64,000 nucleotides of DNA from the NCBI GenBank assembly GCA_949128115.1, contig OX421961.1:101451863-101515862 (forward strand), in the 5' to 3' direction. This document shows, piece by piece, positions 12,858 to 25,500 of the stretch; within the stretch, counting starts at the first letter, position 1; each line of letters begins with the position of its first letter. This DNA comes from Anaspis maculata (lineage: Eukaryota; Arthropoda; Insecta; Coleoptera; Scraptiidae). The notes under the pieces are model-generated. The model saw nothing but the letters and a program-made list of their open reading frames with translations, ran no database searches and was not told where the DNA came from. A program made the translations under genes and the position numbers.

Positions 12858-15787
12858 GAGCCTGAAGTCACGTGGGTTGAAGCCTGAAGTAACGTGGGTT
12901 GAATCCTGAAGTCACGTGGGTTGAAGCCTGAATTTTTTCAATACCAAATATGTCTTTAGTTTTTCGATATTCGTGCTCTTCCGTCAGATATTGCGTTTGG
13001 AACAAGAAGCTGCCAACTTCAAAAGTGGTGACCGATCGTTTTAAAAGTCACGTGGGTTGAAGCCTGGAGTCACGTGGGTTGAAGTCTGAAATCACGTGGG
13101 TTGAAGCCTAAAGTCACGTGGGTTGAAGCCTAAAGTCACGTGGGTTGAAGCCTGAATTTTTTCAATAACAAATATGTCTTCAGTTTTTCGATATCCGTGT
13201 TCTTCTGTCAGATATTGCGTTTGGAACAAGTAGCTGCCAACTTCAAAAGTGGCGACCGATCGTTTTAAAAGTCACGTGGGTTGAAGCCTGGAGCACGTGG
13301 GTTGAAGTCTGAAGTCACGTGGGTTGAAGCCTAAAGTCACGTGGGTTGAAGCCTAAAGTCACGTAGGTTGAAGCCTTAAGTCACGTGGGTTGAAGCCTGA
13401 ATTTTTTCAATCACAAATATGTCTGAGTTTTTCGATATTCGGGTTCTTCCGTCAGATATTGCGTTTGGAACAAGTAGCTGCCAACTTCAAAAGTGGTGAC
13501 CGATGCGTTTTGAAAGTCACGTGGGTTGGAGCCTGGAGTCACGTGGGTTGAAGCCTGAAGTCACGTTGGTTGAAGCCTGAAGTCACGTTGGTTGAAGCCT
13601 GAATTTTTTCAATAACAAATATGTCTTTAGTTTTTTGATATTCGTGTTTTTCCGTCAGATATTGCGTTTGGAACAAGTAGCTGCCAACTTCAAAAGTGGT
13701 GACCGATCGTTTTAAAAGTTACGTGGGTTGAAGCCTGAAGTCACGTGGGTTGAAGCCCGAAGTCACGTGGGTTGAAGCCTGAAGTCACGTGGGTTGAAGC
13801 CTGATTTTTTTCAATAACAAATATGTCTTTAGTTTTTCGATATTCGTGTTCTTCCGTCAGATATTGCAATTGAAACAAGTAGCTGCCAACTTCAAAAGTG
13901 GTGACCGATCGTTTTAAAAGTCACGTGGGTTGAAGCCTGGAGTCACGTGGGTTGGAGCCTGAAGTCACGTGGGTTGAAGCCCAAAGTCACGTGGGTTGAA
14001 GCCTGAATTTTTTTAATAACAAATATGTCTTTAGTTTTTCGATATTCGTGTCCTTCCGTCAGATATTGCGTTTAGAACAAGTAGCTGCCAACTTCAAAAG
14101 TGGTGACCGATCGTTTCAAAAGTCACGTGGGTTGAAGCCTGAAGTCACGTGGGTTGAAGCCTGAAGTCACGTGGGTTGAAGCCTGGAGTCACGTGGGTTG
14201 AGGCCTGAATTTTTTCAATAACAAATATGTCTTTAGTTTCTCGATATTTGTGTTCTTCCGTCAGATATTGCGTTTGGAACAAGTAGCTGCCAACTCCAAA
14301 AGTGGTGACCGATCGTTTTAAAAGTCACGTGGGTTGGAGCCTGGAGTCACGTGGGTTGAAGCCTGGAGTCACGTGGGTTGAAGCCTCAAGTCACGTGGGT
14401 TGAAGACTGAATTTTTTCAATAACAAATATGTGTTTAGTTTCAAGATATTCGTGTTCTTCCGTCAGATATTGCGTTTGGGACAAGTAGCTGCCAACTTCA
14501 GAAGTAGTAACCGATCGTTTTGAAGTCACGTGGGTTGAAGCCTGGAGTCACGTGGGTTGAAGCCTGAAGCCACGTGGGTTGTAGCCTGAAGTCACGTGGG
14601 TTGAAGCCTGAATTTTTTCAATAACAAATATGTCTCTAGTTTTCCGATAGTCGTGTTCCTCCGTCAGATATTGCGTTTGGAACAAGTAGCTGCCAACTTC
14701 AAAAGTGGTGACCGATCGTTTGAAAAGTCACGTGGGTTGAAGCCTGGAGTCACGTGGGTTGAAGCCTGAAGTCACGTGGGTTGAAACCTAAAGTCACGTG
14801 GGTGGAAGCCTGAATTTTTTCAATAACAAATATGTCTTTAGTTTTTCGATATTCGTGTTCCTCCGTCAGATATTGCGTTTGGAACAAGTAGCTGCCAACT
14901 TCAAGAGTGCTGACCGATCGTTTTCAAAGTCACGTGGGTTGAAGCCTGAAGTCACGTGGGTTGAAGCCTGAAGTAACGTGGGTTGAATCCTGAAGTCACG
15001 TGGGTTGAAGCCTGAATTTTTTCAATACCAAATATGTCTTTAGTTTTTCGATATTCGTGCTCTTCCGTCAGATATTGCGTTTGGAACAAGAAGCTGCCAA
15101 CTTCAAAAGTGGGGACCGATCGTTTTAAAAGTCACGTGGGTTGAAGCCTGGAGTCACGTGGGTTGAAGTCTGAAATCACGTGGGTTGAAGCCTAAAGTCA
15201 CGTGGGTTGAAGCCTAAAGTCACGTGGGTTGAAGCCTGAATTTTTTCAATAACAAATATGTCTTCAGTTTTTCGATATTCGTGTTCTTCTGTCAGATATT
15301 GCGTTTGGAACAAGTAGCTGCCAACTTCAAAAGTGGCGACCGATCGTTTTAAAAGTCACGTGGGTTGAAGCCTGGAGCACGTGGGTTGAAGTCTGAAGTC
15401 ACGTGGGTTGAAGCCTAAAGTCACGTGGGTTGAAGCCTAAAGTCACGTAGGTTGAAGCCTAAAGTCACGTGGGTTGGAGCCTGAATTTTTTCAATCACAA
15501 ATATGTCTGAGTTTTTCGATATTCGGGTTCTTCCGTCAGATATTGCGTTTGGAACAAGTAGCTGCCAACTTCAAAAGTGGTGACCGATGCGTTTTGAAAG
15601 TCACGTGGGTTGGAGCCTGGAGTCACGTGGGTTGAAGCCTGAAGTCACGTTGGTTGAAGCCTGAAGTCACGTTGGTTGAAGCCTGAATTTTTTCAATAAC
15701 AAATATGTCTTTAGTTTTTCGATATTCGTGTTTTTCCGTCAGATATTGCGTTTGGAACAAGTAGCTGCCAACTTCAAAAGTGGTGAC
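11620..15787. repeat. 2084-bp higher-order repeat, two tandem copies
   Basis: About 11620-13703 and 13704-15787 match at an offset of 2084 bp. Markers are the variant with a lost base pair (GGAGCACGTGGG instead of GGAGTCACGTGGG) at about 13290 and 15374, the tttttttaataac core, and the GATAGTCG core. A related but shortened copy lies at about 32530-33690, where one core monomer (the GATAGTCG type) is absent. Confidence 0.82.
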
Positions 15788-16149
15788 CGATCGTTTTGAA
15801 AGTTACGTGGGTTGAAGCCTGGAGTCACGTGGGTTGAAGCCTGAAGTCACGTGGGTTGAAGCCTGAATTTCTTCAGTAACAAATTTGTCTTTAGTTTTTC
15901 GATATTCGTGTTCCTCCGTCAGATATTGCGTTTGGAACAAGTAGCTGCCAACTTCAAAAGTGGTGACCGATGCGTTTTGGGAGTCACGTGGGTTGAAGCC
16001 TGGAGTCACGTGGGTTGAAGCCTGAAGTCACGTTGGTTGAAGCCTGAAGTCACGTGGGTTGAAGCCTGAATTTTTTCAATAACAAATATGTCTTTAGTTT
16101 TTCGATATCCGTGTTTTTCCGTCAGATATTGCGTTTGGAACAAGTAGCT

Positions 16150-17280
16150 GCCAACTTCAAAAGTGGTGACCGATCGTTTTAAAAGTCACGTGGGTTGAAG
16201 CCTGGAGTCACGTGGGTTGAAGCCTGAAGTCACGTGGGTTGAAGCCTGAAGTCACGTGGGTTGGAGCCTAAAGTCACGTGGGTTGAAGCCTGAATTTTTT
16301 CAATAACAAATATGTCTTCAGTTTTCCGATATTCGTGTTCTTCTGTCAGATATTGCGTTTGGAACAAGTAGCTGCCAACTTCAAAAGTGGTGACCGATCG
16401 TTTTAAAAGTCACGTGGGTTGAAGCCTGGAGTCACGTGGGTTGAAGCCTGAAGTCACGTGGGTTGAAGCCTGAAGTCACGTGGGTTGAAGCCTAAAGTCA
16501 CGTGGGTTGAAGCCTAAAGTCACGTGGGTTGAGGCCTGAATTTTTTCAATAACAAATATGTCTTTAGTTTTCCGATATTCGTGTTCTTCCGTCAGATATT
16601 GCGTTTGGAACAAGTAGCTGCCAACTTCAAAAGTGGTGACCGATCGTTTTAAAAGTCACATGGGTTGAAGCCTGGAGTCACGTGGGTTGAAGCCTGAGGT
16701 CACGTGGGTTGAAGCCCAAAGTCACGTGGGTTGAAGCCCGAAGTTATTCAATAACAAATATGTCTCTAGTATTTCGATATTCGTGTTCTTCTGTCAGATA
16801 TTGCGTTTGGAACAAGTATCTGCCAACTTCAAAAGTGGTGACCGATCGTTTTAAAAGTCACGTGGGTTGAAGCCTGGAGTCACGTGGGTTGAAGCCTAAA
16901 GTCACGTGGGTTGAAGCCTGAATTTCTTCAATAACAAATAAGTCTTTAGTTTTTCGATATTCGTGTTCTTCCGTCAGATATCGCGTTTGGAACAAGTAGC
17001 TGCCAACTTCAAAAGTGGTGACCGATCGTTTTAAAAGTCACGTGGTTTGAAGCCTGGAGTCACGCGGGTTGAAGCCTGAAGTCACGTGGGTTGAAGCCTG
17101 AATTTTTTCAATAACAAATATGTCTTTAGTTTTTCGATATTCGTGTTCTTCCGTCAGATATTGCGTTTGGAACAAGTAGCTGCCAACTTCGAAAGTGGTG
17201 ACCGATCGTGTTGAAAGTCACGTGGGTTGAAGCCTGGAGTCACGTGGGTTGAAGCCTAAAGTCACGTGGGTTGGAGCCTG
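16150..17280. repeat. Segment duplicated 3372 bp downstream (19522-20652)
   Basis: A run of monomers including the unusual ccgaagttattcaataac core (16740) recurs with an offset of 3372 bp (20112). The cgtggtttgaagcc / cacgcgggttg subrepeat pair at 17041 recurs at 20413. Small differences show that the copies have since diverged slightly. Confidence 0.8.
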
Positions 17281-18840
17281 AAGTTTTTCAATAACAAATA
17301 TGTCTTTAGTTTTTCGATATTCGTGTTCTTCCGTCAGATATCGCGTTTGGAACAAGTAGCTGCCAACTTCAAAAGTGGTGACCGATCGTTTTAAAAGTCA
17401 CGTGGTTTGAAGCCTGGAGTCACGCGGGTTGAAGCCTGAAGTCACGTGGGTTGAAGCCTGAATTTTTTCAATAACAAATATGTCTTTAGTTTTTCGATAT
17501 TCGTGTTCTTCCGTCAGATATTGCGTTTGGAACAAGTAGCTGCCAACTTCAAAAGTGATGACCGATCGTTTTAAAAGTCACGTGGGTTGAAGCCTGAAGT
17601 CACGTGGGTTGAAGCCTGAAGTCACGTGGGTTGAAGCCTGAATTTTTTCAATAACAAATATGTCTTCAGTTTTTCGATATTCGTGTTCTTCCATCAGATA
17701 TTGCGTTTGGAACAAGTAGCTGCAAACTTCAAAAGTGGTGACCGATCGTGTTGAAAGTCACGTGGGTTGAAGCCTGGAGTCACGTGGGTTGAAGCCTAAA
17801 GTCACGTGGGTTGGAGCCTGAAGTTTTTCAATAACAAATATGTCTTTAGTTTTTCGATATTCGTGTTCTTCCGTCAGATATTGCGTTTGGAACAAGTAGC
17901 TGCCAACTTCAAAAGTGATGACCGATCGTTTTAAAAGTCACGTGGTTTGAAGCCTGGAGTCACGCGGGTTGAAGCCTGAAGTCACGTGGGTTGAAGCCTG
18001 AATTTTTTCAATAACAAATATGTCTTTAGTTTTTCGATATTCGTGTTCTTCCGTCAGATATTGCGTTTGGAACAAGTAGCTGCCAACTTCAAAAGTGATG
18101 ACCGATCGTTTTAAAAGTCACGTGGGTTGAAGCCTGAAGTCACGTGGGTTGAAGCCTGAAGTCACGTGGGTTGAAGCCTGAATTTTTTCAATAACAAATA
18201 TGTCTTCAGTTTTTCGATATTCGTGTTCTTCCATCAGATATTGCGTTTGGAACAAGTAGCTGCCAACTTCGAAAGTGGTGACCGATCGTGTTGAAAGTCA
18301 CGTGGGTTGAAGCCTGGAGTCACGTGGGTTGAAGCCTAAAGTCACGTGGGTTGGAGCCTGAAGTTTTTCAATAACAAATATGTCTTTAGTTTTTCGATAT
18401 TCGTGTTCTTCCGTCAGATATCGCGTTTGGAACAAGTAGCTGCCAACTTCAAAAGTGGTGACCGATCGTTTTAAAAGTCACGTGGTTTGAAGCCTGGAGT
18501 CACGCGGGTTGAAGCCTGAAGTCACGTGGGTTGAAGTCTGAATTTTTTCAATAACAAATATGTCTTTAGTTTTTCGATATTCGTGTTCTTCCGTCAGATA
18601 TTGCGTTTGGAACAAGTAGCTGCCAACTTCAAAAGTGATGACCGATCGTTTTAAAAGTCACGTGGGTTGAAGCCTGAAGTCACGTGGGTTGAAGCCTGAA
18701 GTCACGTGGGTTGAAGCCTGAATTTTTTCAATAACAAATATGTCTTCAGTTTTTCGATATTCGTGTTCTTCCATCAGATATTGCGTTTGGAACAAGTAGC
18801 TGCAAACTTCAAAAGTGGTGACCGATCGTTTTAAAAGTCA
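17221..18840. repeat. 540-bp higher-order repeat, three copies (3 x 180-bp monomers each)
   Basis: Copies start at 17221, 17761 and 18301. Each consists of three 180-bp monomers in a fixed order: an AAGTTTTTCAATAAC monomer, a cacgcgggttg monomer and a tgtcttcagt monomer. This is the most regular part of the array, with strict 180-bp spacing. Confidence 0.9.
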
Positions 18841-19440
18841 CGTGGGTTGAAGCCTGGAGTCACGTGGGTTGGAGCCTGAAGTCACGTGGGTTGGAGCCTA
18901 AAGTCACGTGGGTTGAAGCCTGAATTTTTTCAATGACAAATATGACTTTAGTTTTTCGATATTCGTGTTCCTCCGTCAGATATCGCGTTTGGAACAAGTA
19001 GCTGCCAACTTCAAAAGTGGTGACCGATCGATTTAAAAGTCACGTGGGTTGGAGCCTGGAGTCACGTGGGTTGAAGCCTGAATTTTTTCAATAACAAATA
19101 TGTCTTCAGTTTTTCGATATTCGTGTTCTTCCATCAGATATTGCGTTTGGAACAAGTAGCTGCAAACTTCAAAAGTGGTGACCGATCGTTTTAAAAGTCA
19201 CGTGGGTTGAAGCCTGGAGTCACGTGGGTTGGAGCCTGAAGTCACGTGGGTTGGAGCCTAAAGTCACGTGGGTTGAAGCCTGAATTTTTTCAATGACAAA
19301 TATGACTTTAGTTTTTCGATATTCGTGTTCCTCCGTCAGATATCGCGTTTGGAACAAGTAGCTGCCAACTTCAAAAGTGGTGACCGATCGATTTAAAAGT
19401 CACGTGGGTTGGAGCCTGGAGTCACGTGGGTTGAAGCCTG
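18721..19440. repeat. 360-bp direct duplication inside the array
   Basis: Positions 18721-19080 and 19081-19440 are the same over 360 bp, including the rare caatgacaaatatgacttt core and the gatcgatttaaaag junction. The near-identity points to a recent unequal exchange or slippage event. Confidence 0.88.
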
Positions 19441-22140
19441 GATTTTTTCGATAACAAATATGTCTTTAGTTTTTCGATATTCGTGTTCTTCCGTCAGATA
19501 TTGCGTTTGGAACAAGGAGCTGCCAACTTCAAAAGTGGTGACCGATCGTTTCAAAAGTCACGTGGGTTGAAGCCTGGAGTCACGTGAGTTGAAGCCTGAA
19601 GTCACGTGGGTTGAAGCCTGAAGTCACGTGGGTTGGAGCCTAAAGTCACGTGGGTTGAAGCCTGAATTTTTTCAATAACAAATATGTCTTCAGTTTTCCG
19701 ATATTCGTGTTCTTCTGTCAGATATTGCGTTTGGAACAAGTAGCTGCCAACTTCAAAAGTGGTGACCGATCGTTTTAAAAGTCACGTGGGTTGAAGCCTG
19801 GAGTCACGTGGGTTGAAGCCTGAAGTCACGTGGGTTGAAGCCTGAAGTCACGTGGGTTGAAGCCTAAAGTCACGTGGGTTGAAGCCTAAAGTCACGTGGG
19901 TTGAGGCCTGAATTTTTTCAATAACAAATATGTCTTTAGTTTTCCGATATTCGTGTTCTTCCGTCAGATATTGCGTTTGGAACAAGTAGCTGCCAACTTC
20001 AAAAGTGGTGACCGATCGTTTTAAAAGTCACATGGGTTGAAGCCTGGAGTCACGTGGGTTGAAGCCTGAAGTCAAGTGGGTTGAAGCCCAAAGTCACGTG
20101 GGTTGAAGCCCGAAGTTATTCAATAACAAATATGTCTCTAGTATTTCGATATTCGTGTTCTTCTGTCAGATATTGCGTTTGGAACAAGTATCTGCCAACT
20201 TCAAAAGTGGTGACCGATCGTTTTAAAAGTCACGTGGGTTGAAGCCTGGAGTCACGTGGGTTGAAGCCTAAAGTCACGTGGGTTGAAGCCTGTATTTCTT
20301 CAATAACAAATAAGTCTTTAGTTTTTCGATATTCGTGTTCTTCCGTCAGATATCGCGTTTGGAACAAGTAGCTGCCAACTTCAAAAGTGGTGACCGATCG
20401 TTTTAAAAGTCACGTGGTTTGAAGCCTGGAGTCACGCGGGTTGAAGCCTGAAGTCACGTGGGTTGAAGCCTGAATTTTTTCAATATCAAATATGTCTTTA
20501 GTTTTTCGATATTCGTGTTCTTCCGTCAGATATTGCGTTTGGAACAAGTAGCTGCCAACTTCGAAAGTGGTGACCGATCGTGTTAAAAGTCACGTGGGTT
20601 GAAGCCTGGAGTCACGTGGGTTGAAGCCTGAAGTCACGTGGGTTGGAGCCTGAAGTTTTTCAATAACAAATATGTCTTTAGTTTTTCGATATTCGTGTTC
20701 TTCCGTCAGATATTGCGTTTGGAACAAGTAGCTGCCAACTTCAAAAGTGATGACCGATCGTTTTAAAAGTCACGTGGGTTGAAGCCTGGAGTCACGTGGG
20801 TTGAAGCCTGAAGTCACGTGGGTTGAAGCCTGAAGTCACGTGGGTTGAAGCCTGAATTTTTTCAATAACAAATATGTCTTCAGTTTTTCGATATTCGTGT
20901 TCTTCCATCAGATATTGCGTTTGGAACAAGTAGCTGCAAACTTCAAAAGTGGTGACCGATCGTTTTAAAAGTCACGTATGTTGAAGCCTGGAGTCACGTG
21001 GGTTGGAGCCTGAAGTCACGTGGGTTGGAGCCTAAAGTCACGTGGGTTGAAGCCTGAGTTTTTTCAATGACAAATATGACTTTGGTTTTTCGATATTCGT
21101 GTTTTTCCGTCAGATATTGCGTTTGGAACAAGTAGCTGCCAACTTCAAAAGTGGTGACCGATCGTTTTAAAAGTCACGTGGGTTGAAGCCTGGAGTCACG
21201 TTGGTTGAAGCCTGAAGTCACGTGGGTTGAAGCCTAAAGTCACGTGGGTTGAAGCCTGAATTTTTTCAATAACAAATATGTCTTTAGTTTTTCGATATTC
21301 GTGTTCCTCCGTCAGATATCGCGTTTGGAACAAGTAGCTGCCAACTTCAAAAGTGGTGACCGATCGATTTAAAAGTCACGTGGGTTGGAGCCTGGAGTCA
21401 CGTGGGTTGAAGCCTGAATTTTTTCGATAACAAATATGTCTTTAGTTTTTCGATATTCGTGTTCTTCCGTCAGATATTGCGTTTGGAACAAGGAGCTGCC
21501 AACTTCAAAAGTGGTGACCGATCGTTTCAAAAGTCACGTGGGTTGAAGCCTGGAGTCACGTGAGTTGAAGCCTGAAGTCACGTGGGTTGAAGCCTGAAGT
21601 CACGTGGGTTGAAGCCTGAATTTTTTTAATAACAAATATATCTTTAGTTTTTCGATATCCGTGTTCTTCCGTCAGATATTGCGTTTGGAACAAGTAGCTG
21701 CCAACTTCAAAAGTGGTGACCGATCGTTTTAAAAGTCACGTGGGTTGAAGCCTGACGTCACGTGTGTTGAAGCCTGAAGTCACGTGGGTTGAAGCCTGAA
21801 TTTTTTCAAATAACAAATATGTCTTCAGTTTTTCGATATTCGTGTTCTTCCGTCAGATATTGCGTTTGGAACAAGTAGCTGCCAACTTCGAAAGTGGTGA
21901 CCGATCGTTTTAAAAGTCACGTGGGTTGAAGCCTGGAGTCACGTGGGTTGAAGCCTGAAGTCACGTGGGTTGAAGCCTGAAGTCACGTGGGTTGAAGCCT
22001 GAATTTTTTCAATAACAAATATGTCTCTAGTTCTTCGATATTCGTGTTCTCCCGTCAGATATTGCGTTTGGAACAAGTAGCTGCCAACTTCAAAAGTGGT
22101 GACCGATCGTTTTAAAAGTCACGTGGGTTGAAGCCTGGAG

Positions 22141-22550
22141 TCACGTGGGTTGAAGCCTGAAGTCACGTGGGTTGCAGCCTGAAGTCACGTGAGTTGAAGA
22201 CTGAATTTTTACAATAACAAATATGTCTTTAGTTTTCCGATATTCGTGTTCTTCCGTCAGATATTGCGTTTGGAACAAGTAGCTGCCAACTTCAAAAGTG
22301 GTGACCGATGCGTTTTGAAAGTCACGTGGGTTGAAGCCTGGAGTCACGTGGGTTGAAGCCTGGAGTCACGTGGGTTGAAGCCTGAAGTCACGTGAGTTGA
22401 AGACTGAATTTTTACAATAACAAATATGTCTTTAGTTTTCCGATATTCGTGTTCTTCCGTCAGATATTGCGTTTGGAACAAGTAGCTGCCAACTTCAAAA
22501 GTGGTGACCGATGCGTTTTGAAAGTCACGTGGGTTGGAGCCTGGAGTCAC
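22141..22550. repeat. 203-bp tandem duplication; related block repeated near the right edge of the array
   Basis: Two successive copies of a tttttacaataac monomer lie here, offset 203 bp. The surrounding block at about 21785-22320 (tctctagttcttcg and gttgcagcctg markers) recurs at about 33961-34460, next to the array end. Edge-type monomers are thus shared between an interior site and the right boundary. Confidence 0.8.
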
Positions 22551-25500
22551 GTGGGTTGGAGCCTGGAGTCACGTGGGTTGGAGCCTGGAGTCACGTGGGT
22601 TGAAGCCTGGAGTCACGTGGGTTGAAGCCTGGAGTCACGTGGGTTGAAGCCTGAATTTCTTCAGTAACAAATTTGTCTTTAGTTTTTCGATATTCGTGTT
22701 CCTCCGTCAGATATTGCGTTTGGAACAAGTAGCTGCCAACTTCAAAAGTGGTGACCGATGCGTTTTGGAAGTCACGTAAGTTGAAGCCTGGAGTCACGTG
22801 GGTTGAAGCCTGAAGTCACGTGGGTTGAAGCCTGGAGTCACGTGGGTTGAAGCCTGGAGTCACGTGGGTTGAAGCCTGAAGTCACGTGGGTTGAAGCCTG
22901 AATTTCTTCAGTAACAAATTTGTCTTTAGTTTTTCGATATTCGTGTTTTTCCGTCAGATATTGCGTTTGGAACAAGTAGCTGCCAAGTTCAAAAGTGGTG
23001 ACCGATCGTTTTAAAAGTCACGTGGGTTGAAGCCTGAAGTCACGTGGGTTGGAGCCTGAATTTTTTCAATAACAAATATGTCTTAAGTTTTTCAATATTC
23101 GTGTTCTTCCGTCAGATATTGCGTATGAAACAAGTAGCTTCCAACTTCAAAAGTGGTGACCGATCGTTTTAAAAGTCACGTGGGTTGAAGCCTGGAGTCA
23201 CGTGGGTTGGAGCCTGAAGTCACGTAGGTTGAAGCCCAAAGTCACGTGGGTTGAAGCCTGAATTTTTTCAATAGCAAATATGTCTTTAGTTTTTCGATAT
23301 TCGTGTCCTTCCGTCAGATATTGCGTTTGGAACAAGTAGCTGCCAACTTCAAAAGTGGTGACCGATCGTTTCAAAAGTCACGTGGGTTGGAGTCTGGAGT
23401 CACGTGGGTTGAAGCCTGAAGTCACGTGGGTTGAAGCCTGAAGTCACGTGGGTTGAGGCCTGAATTTTTTCAATAACAAATATGTCTTTATTTTTTTGAT
23501 ATTCGTGTTCTTCCGTCAGATATTGCGTTTGGAACAAGTAGCTGCCAATTCCAAAAGTGGTGACCGATCGTTTTAAAAGTCACGTGGGTTGAAGCCTGAA
23601 TTCTTTCAATAACCAATATGTCTTTAGTCTTCCGATATTCGTGTTCTTCCGTCAAATATTGCGTTTGGAACAAGTAGCTGCCAACTTCAAAAGTGGTGAC
23701 CGATCGTTTTGAAAGTCACGTGGGTTGAGGCCCGGAGTCACGTGGGTTGAAGCCTGAAGTCACGTTGGTTGAAGCCTGCAGTCACGTGGGTTGAAGCCTG
23801 AATTTTGTCAATAACAAATATGTCTTTAGTTTTTCGATATTCGTGTTCTTCCGTCAGATATTGCGTTTGGAACAAGTAGCTGCCAACTTCAAAAGTGGTG
23901 ACCGATCGTTTTAAAAGTCACGTGGGTTAAAGCCTGGAGTCACGTGGGTTGAAGTCTGGAGTCACGTGGGTTGAAGCCCAAAGTCACGTGGGTTGAAGCC
24001 TAAAGTCACGTGGGTTGAAGCCTGAATTTTTTCAATAACAAATATGTCTTCAGTTTTTCGATATTCGTGTTCTTCTGTCAGATATTGCGTTTGGAACAAG
24101 TAGCTGCCAACTTCAAAAGTGGTGACCGATCGTTTTAAAAGTCACGTGGGTTGAAGCCTGGAGTCACGTGGGTTTAAGTCTGAAGTCAAGTGGGTTGAAG
24201 CCTAAAGTCACGTGGGTTGAAGCCTAAAGTCACGTGGGTTGAAGCCTAAAGTCACGTGGGTTGAAGCCTGAATTTTTTCAATCACAAATATGTCTGAGTT
24301 TTTCGATATTCGGGTTCTTCCGTCAGATATTGCGTTTGGAACAAGTAGCTGCCAACTTCAAAAGTGGTGACCGATGCGTTTTGAAAGTCACGTGGGTTGA
24401 AGCCTGGAGTCACGTGGGTTGAAGCCTGGAGTCACGTGGGTTGAAGCCTGGAGCACGTGGGTTTAAGCCGGAATTTCTTCAGTAACAAATTTGTCTTTAG
24501 TTTTTCGATATTCGTGTTCCCCCGTCAGATATTGCGTTTGGAACAAGTAGCTGCCAACTTCAAAAGTGGTGACCGATGCGTTTTGGAAGTCACGTGGGTT
24601 GAAGCCTGGAGTCACGTGGGTTGAAGCCTGAAATCACGTGGGTTGAAGCCTGAAGTAACGTGGGTTGAATCCTGAAGTCACGTGGGTTGAAGCCTGAATT
24701 TTTTCAATACCAAATATGTCTTTAGTTTTTCGATATTCGTGCTCTTCCGTCAGATATTGCGTTTGGAACAAGTAGCTGCCAACTTCAAAAGTGGTGACCG
24801 ATCGTTTTTAAAGTCACGTGGGTTGAAGCCTGGAGTCACGTGGGTTGAAGCCTGAAGTCACGTGGGTTGAAGCCTGAAGTCACGTGGGTTGAAGCCTGAA
24901 TTTTTCCAATAACAAATAAGTCTTTAGTTTTTCGATATTCGTGTTCTTCCGTCAGATATTGCGATTGGAACAAGTAGCTGCCAACTTCAAAAGTGGTGAC
25001 CGATCGTTTCAAAAGTCACGTGGGTTGAAGCCTGGAGTCACGTGGGTTGAAGCCTGAAGTCACGTGGGTTGAAGCCTAAAGTCACGTGGGTTGAAGCCTA
25101 AATTTTTTCAATAACAAATATGTCGTAAGTTTCTCGATATTCGTGTTCTTCCGTCAGATATTGCGTTTGGAACAAGTAGCTGCCAACTCCAAAAGTGGTG
25201 ACCGATCGTTTTAAAAGTCACGTGGATTGAAGCCTGGAGTCACGTGGGTCAAAGCCTGAAGTCACGTGGGTTGAACCCTAAAGTCACGTGGGTTGAAGCC
25301 TGATTTTTTTCAATAACAAATATGTCTTTAGTTTTTCGATATTCGTGTTCTTCCGTCAGATATTGCATTTGGAACAAGTAGCTGCCAACTTCAAAAGTGG
25401 TGACCGATCGTTTTAAAAGTCACGTGGGTTGAAGCCTGGAGTCACGTGGGTTGAAGCCTGAAGTCACGTGGGTTGGAGCCTAAAGTCACGTGGGTTGAAG

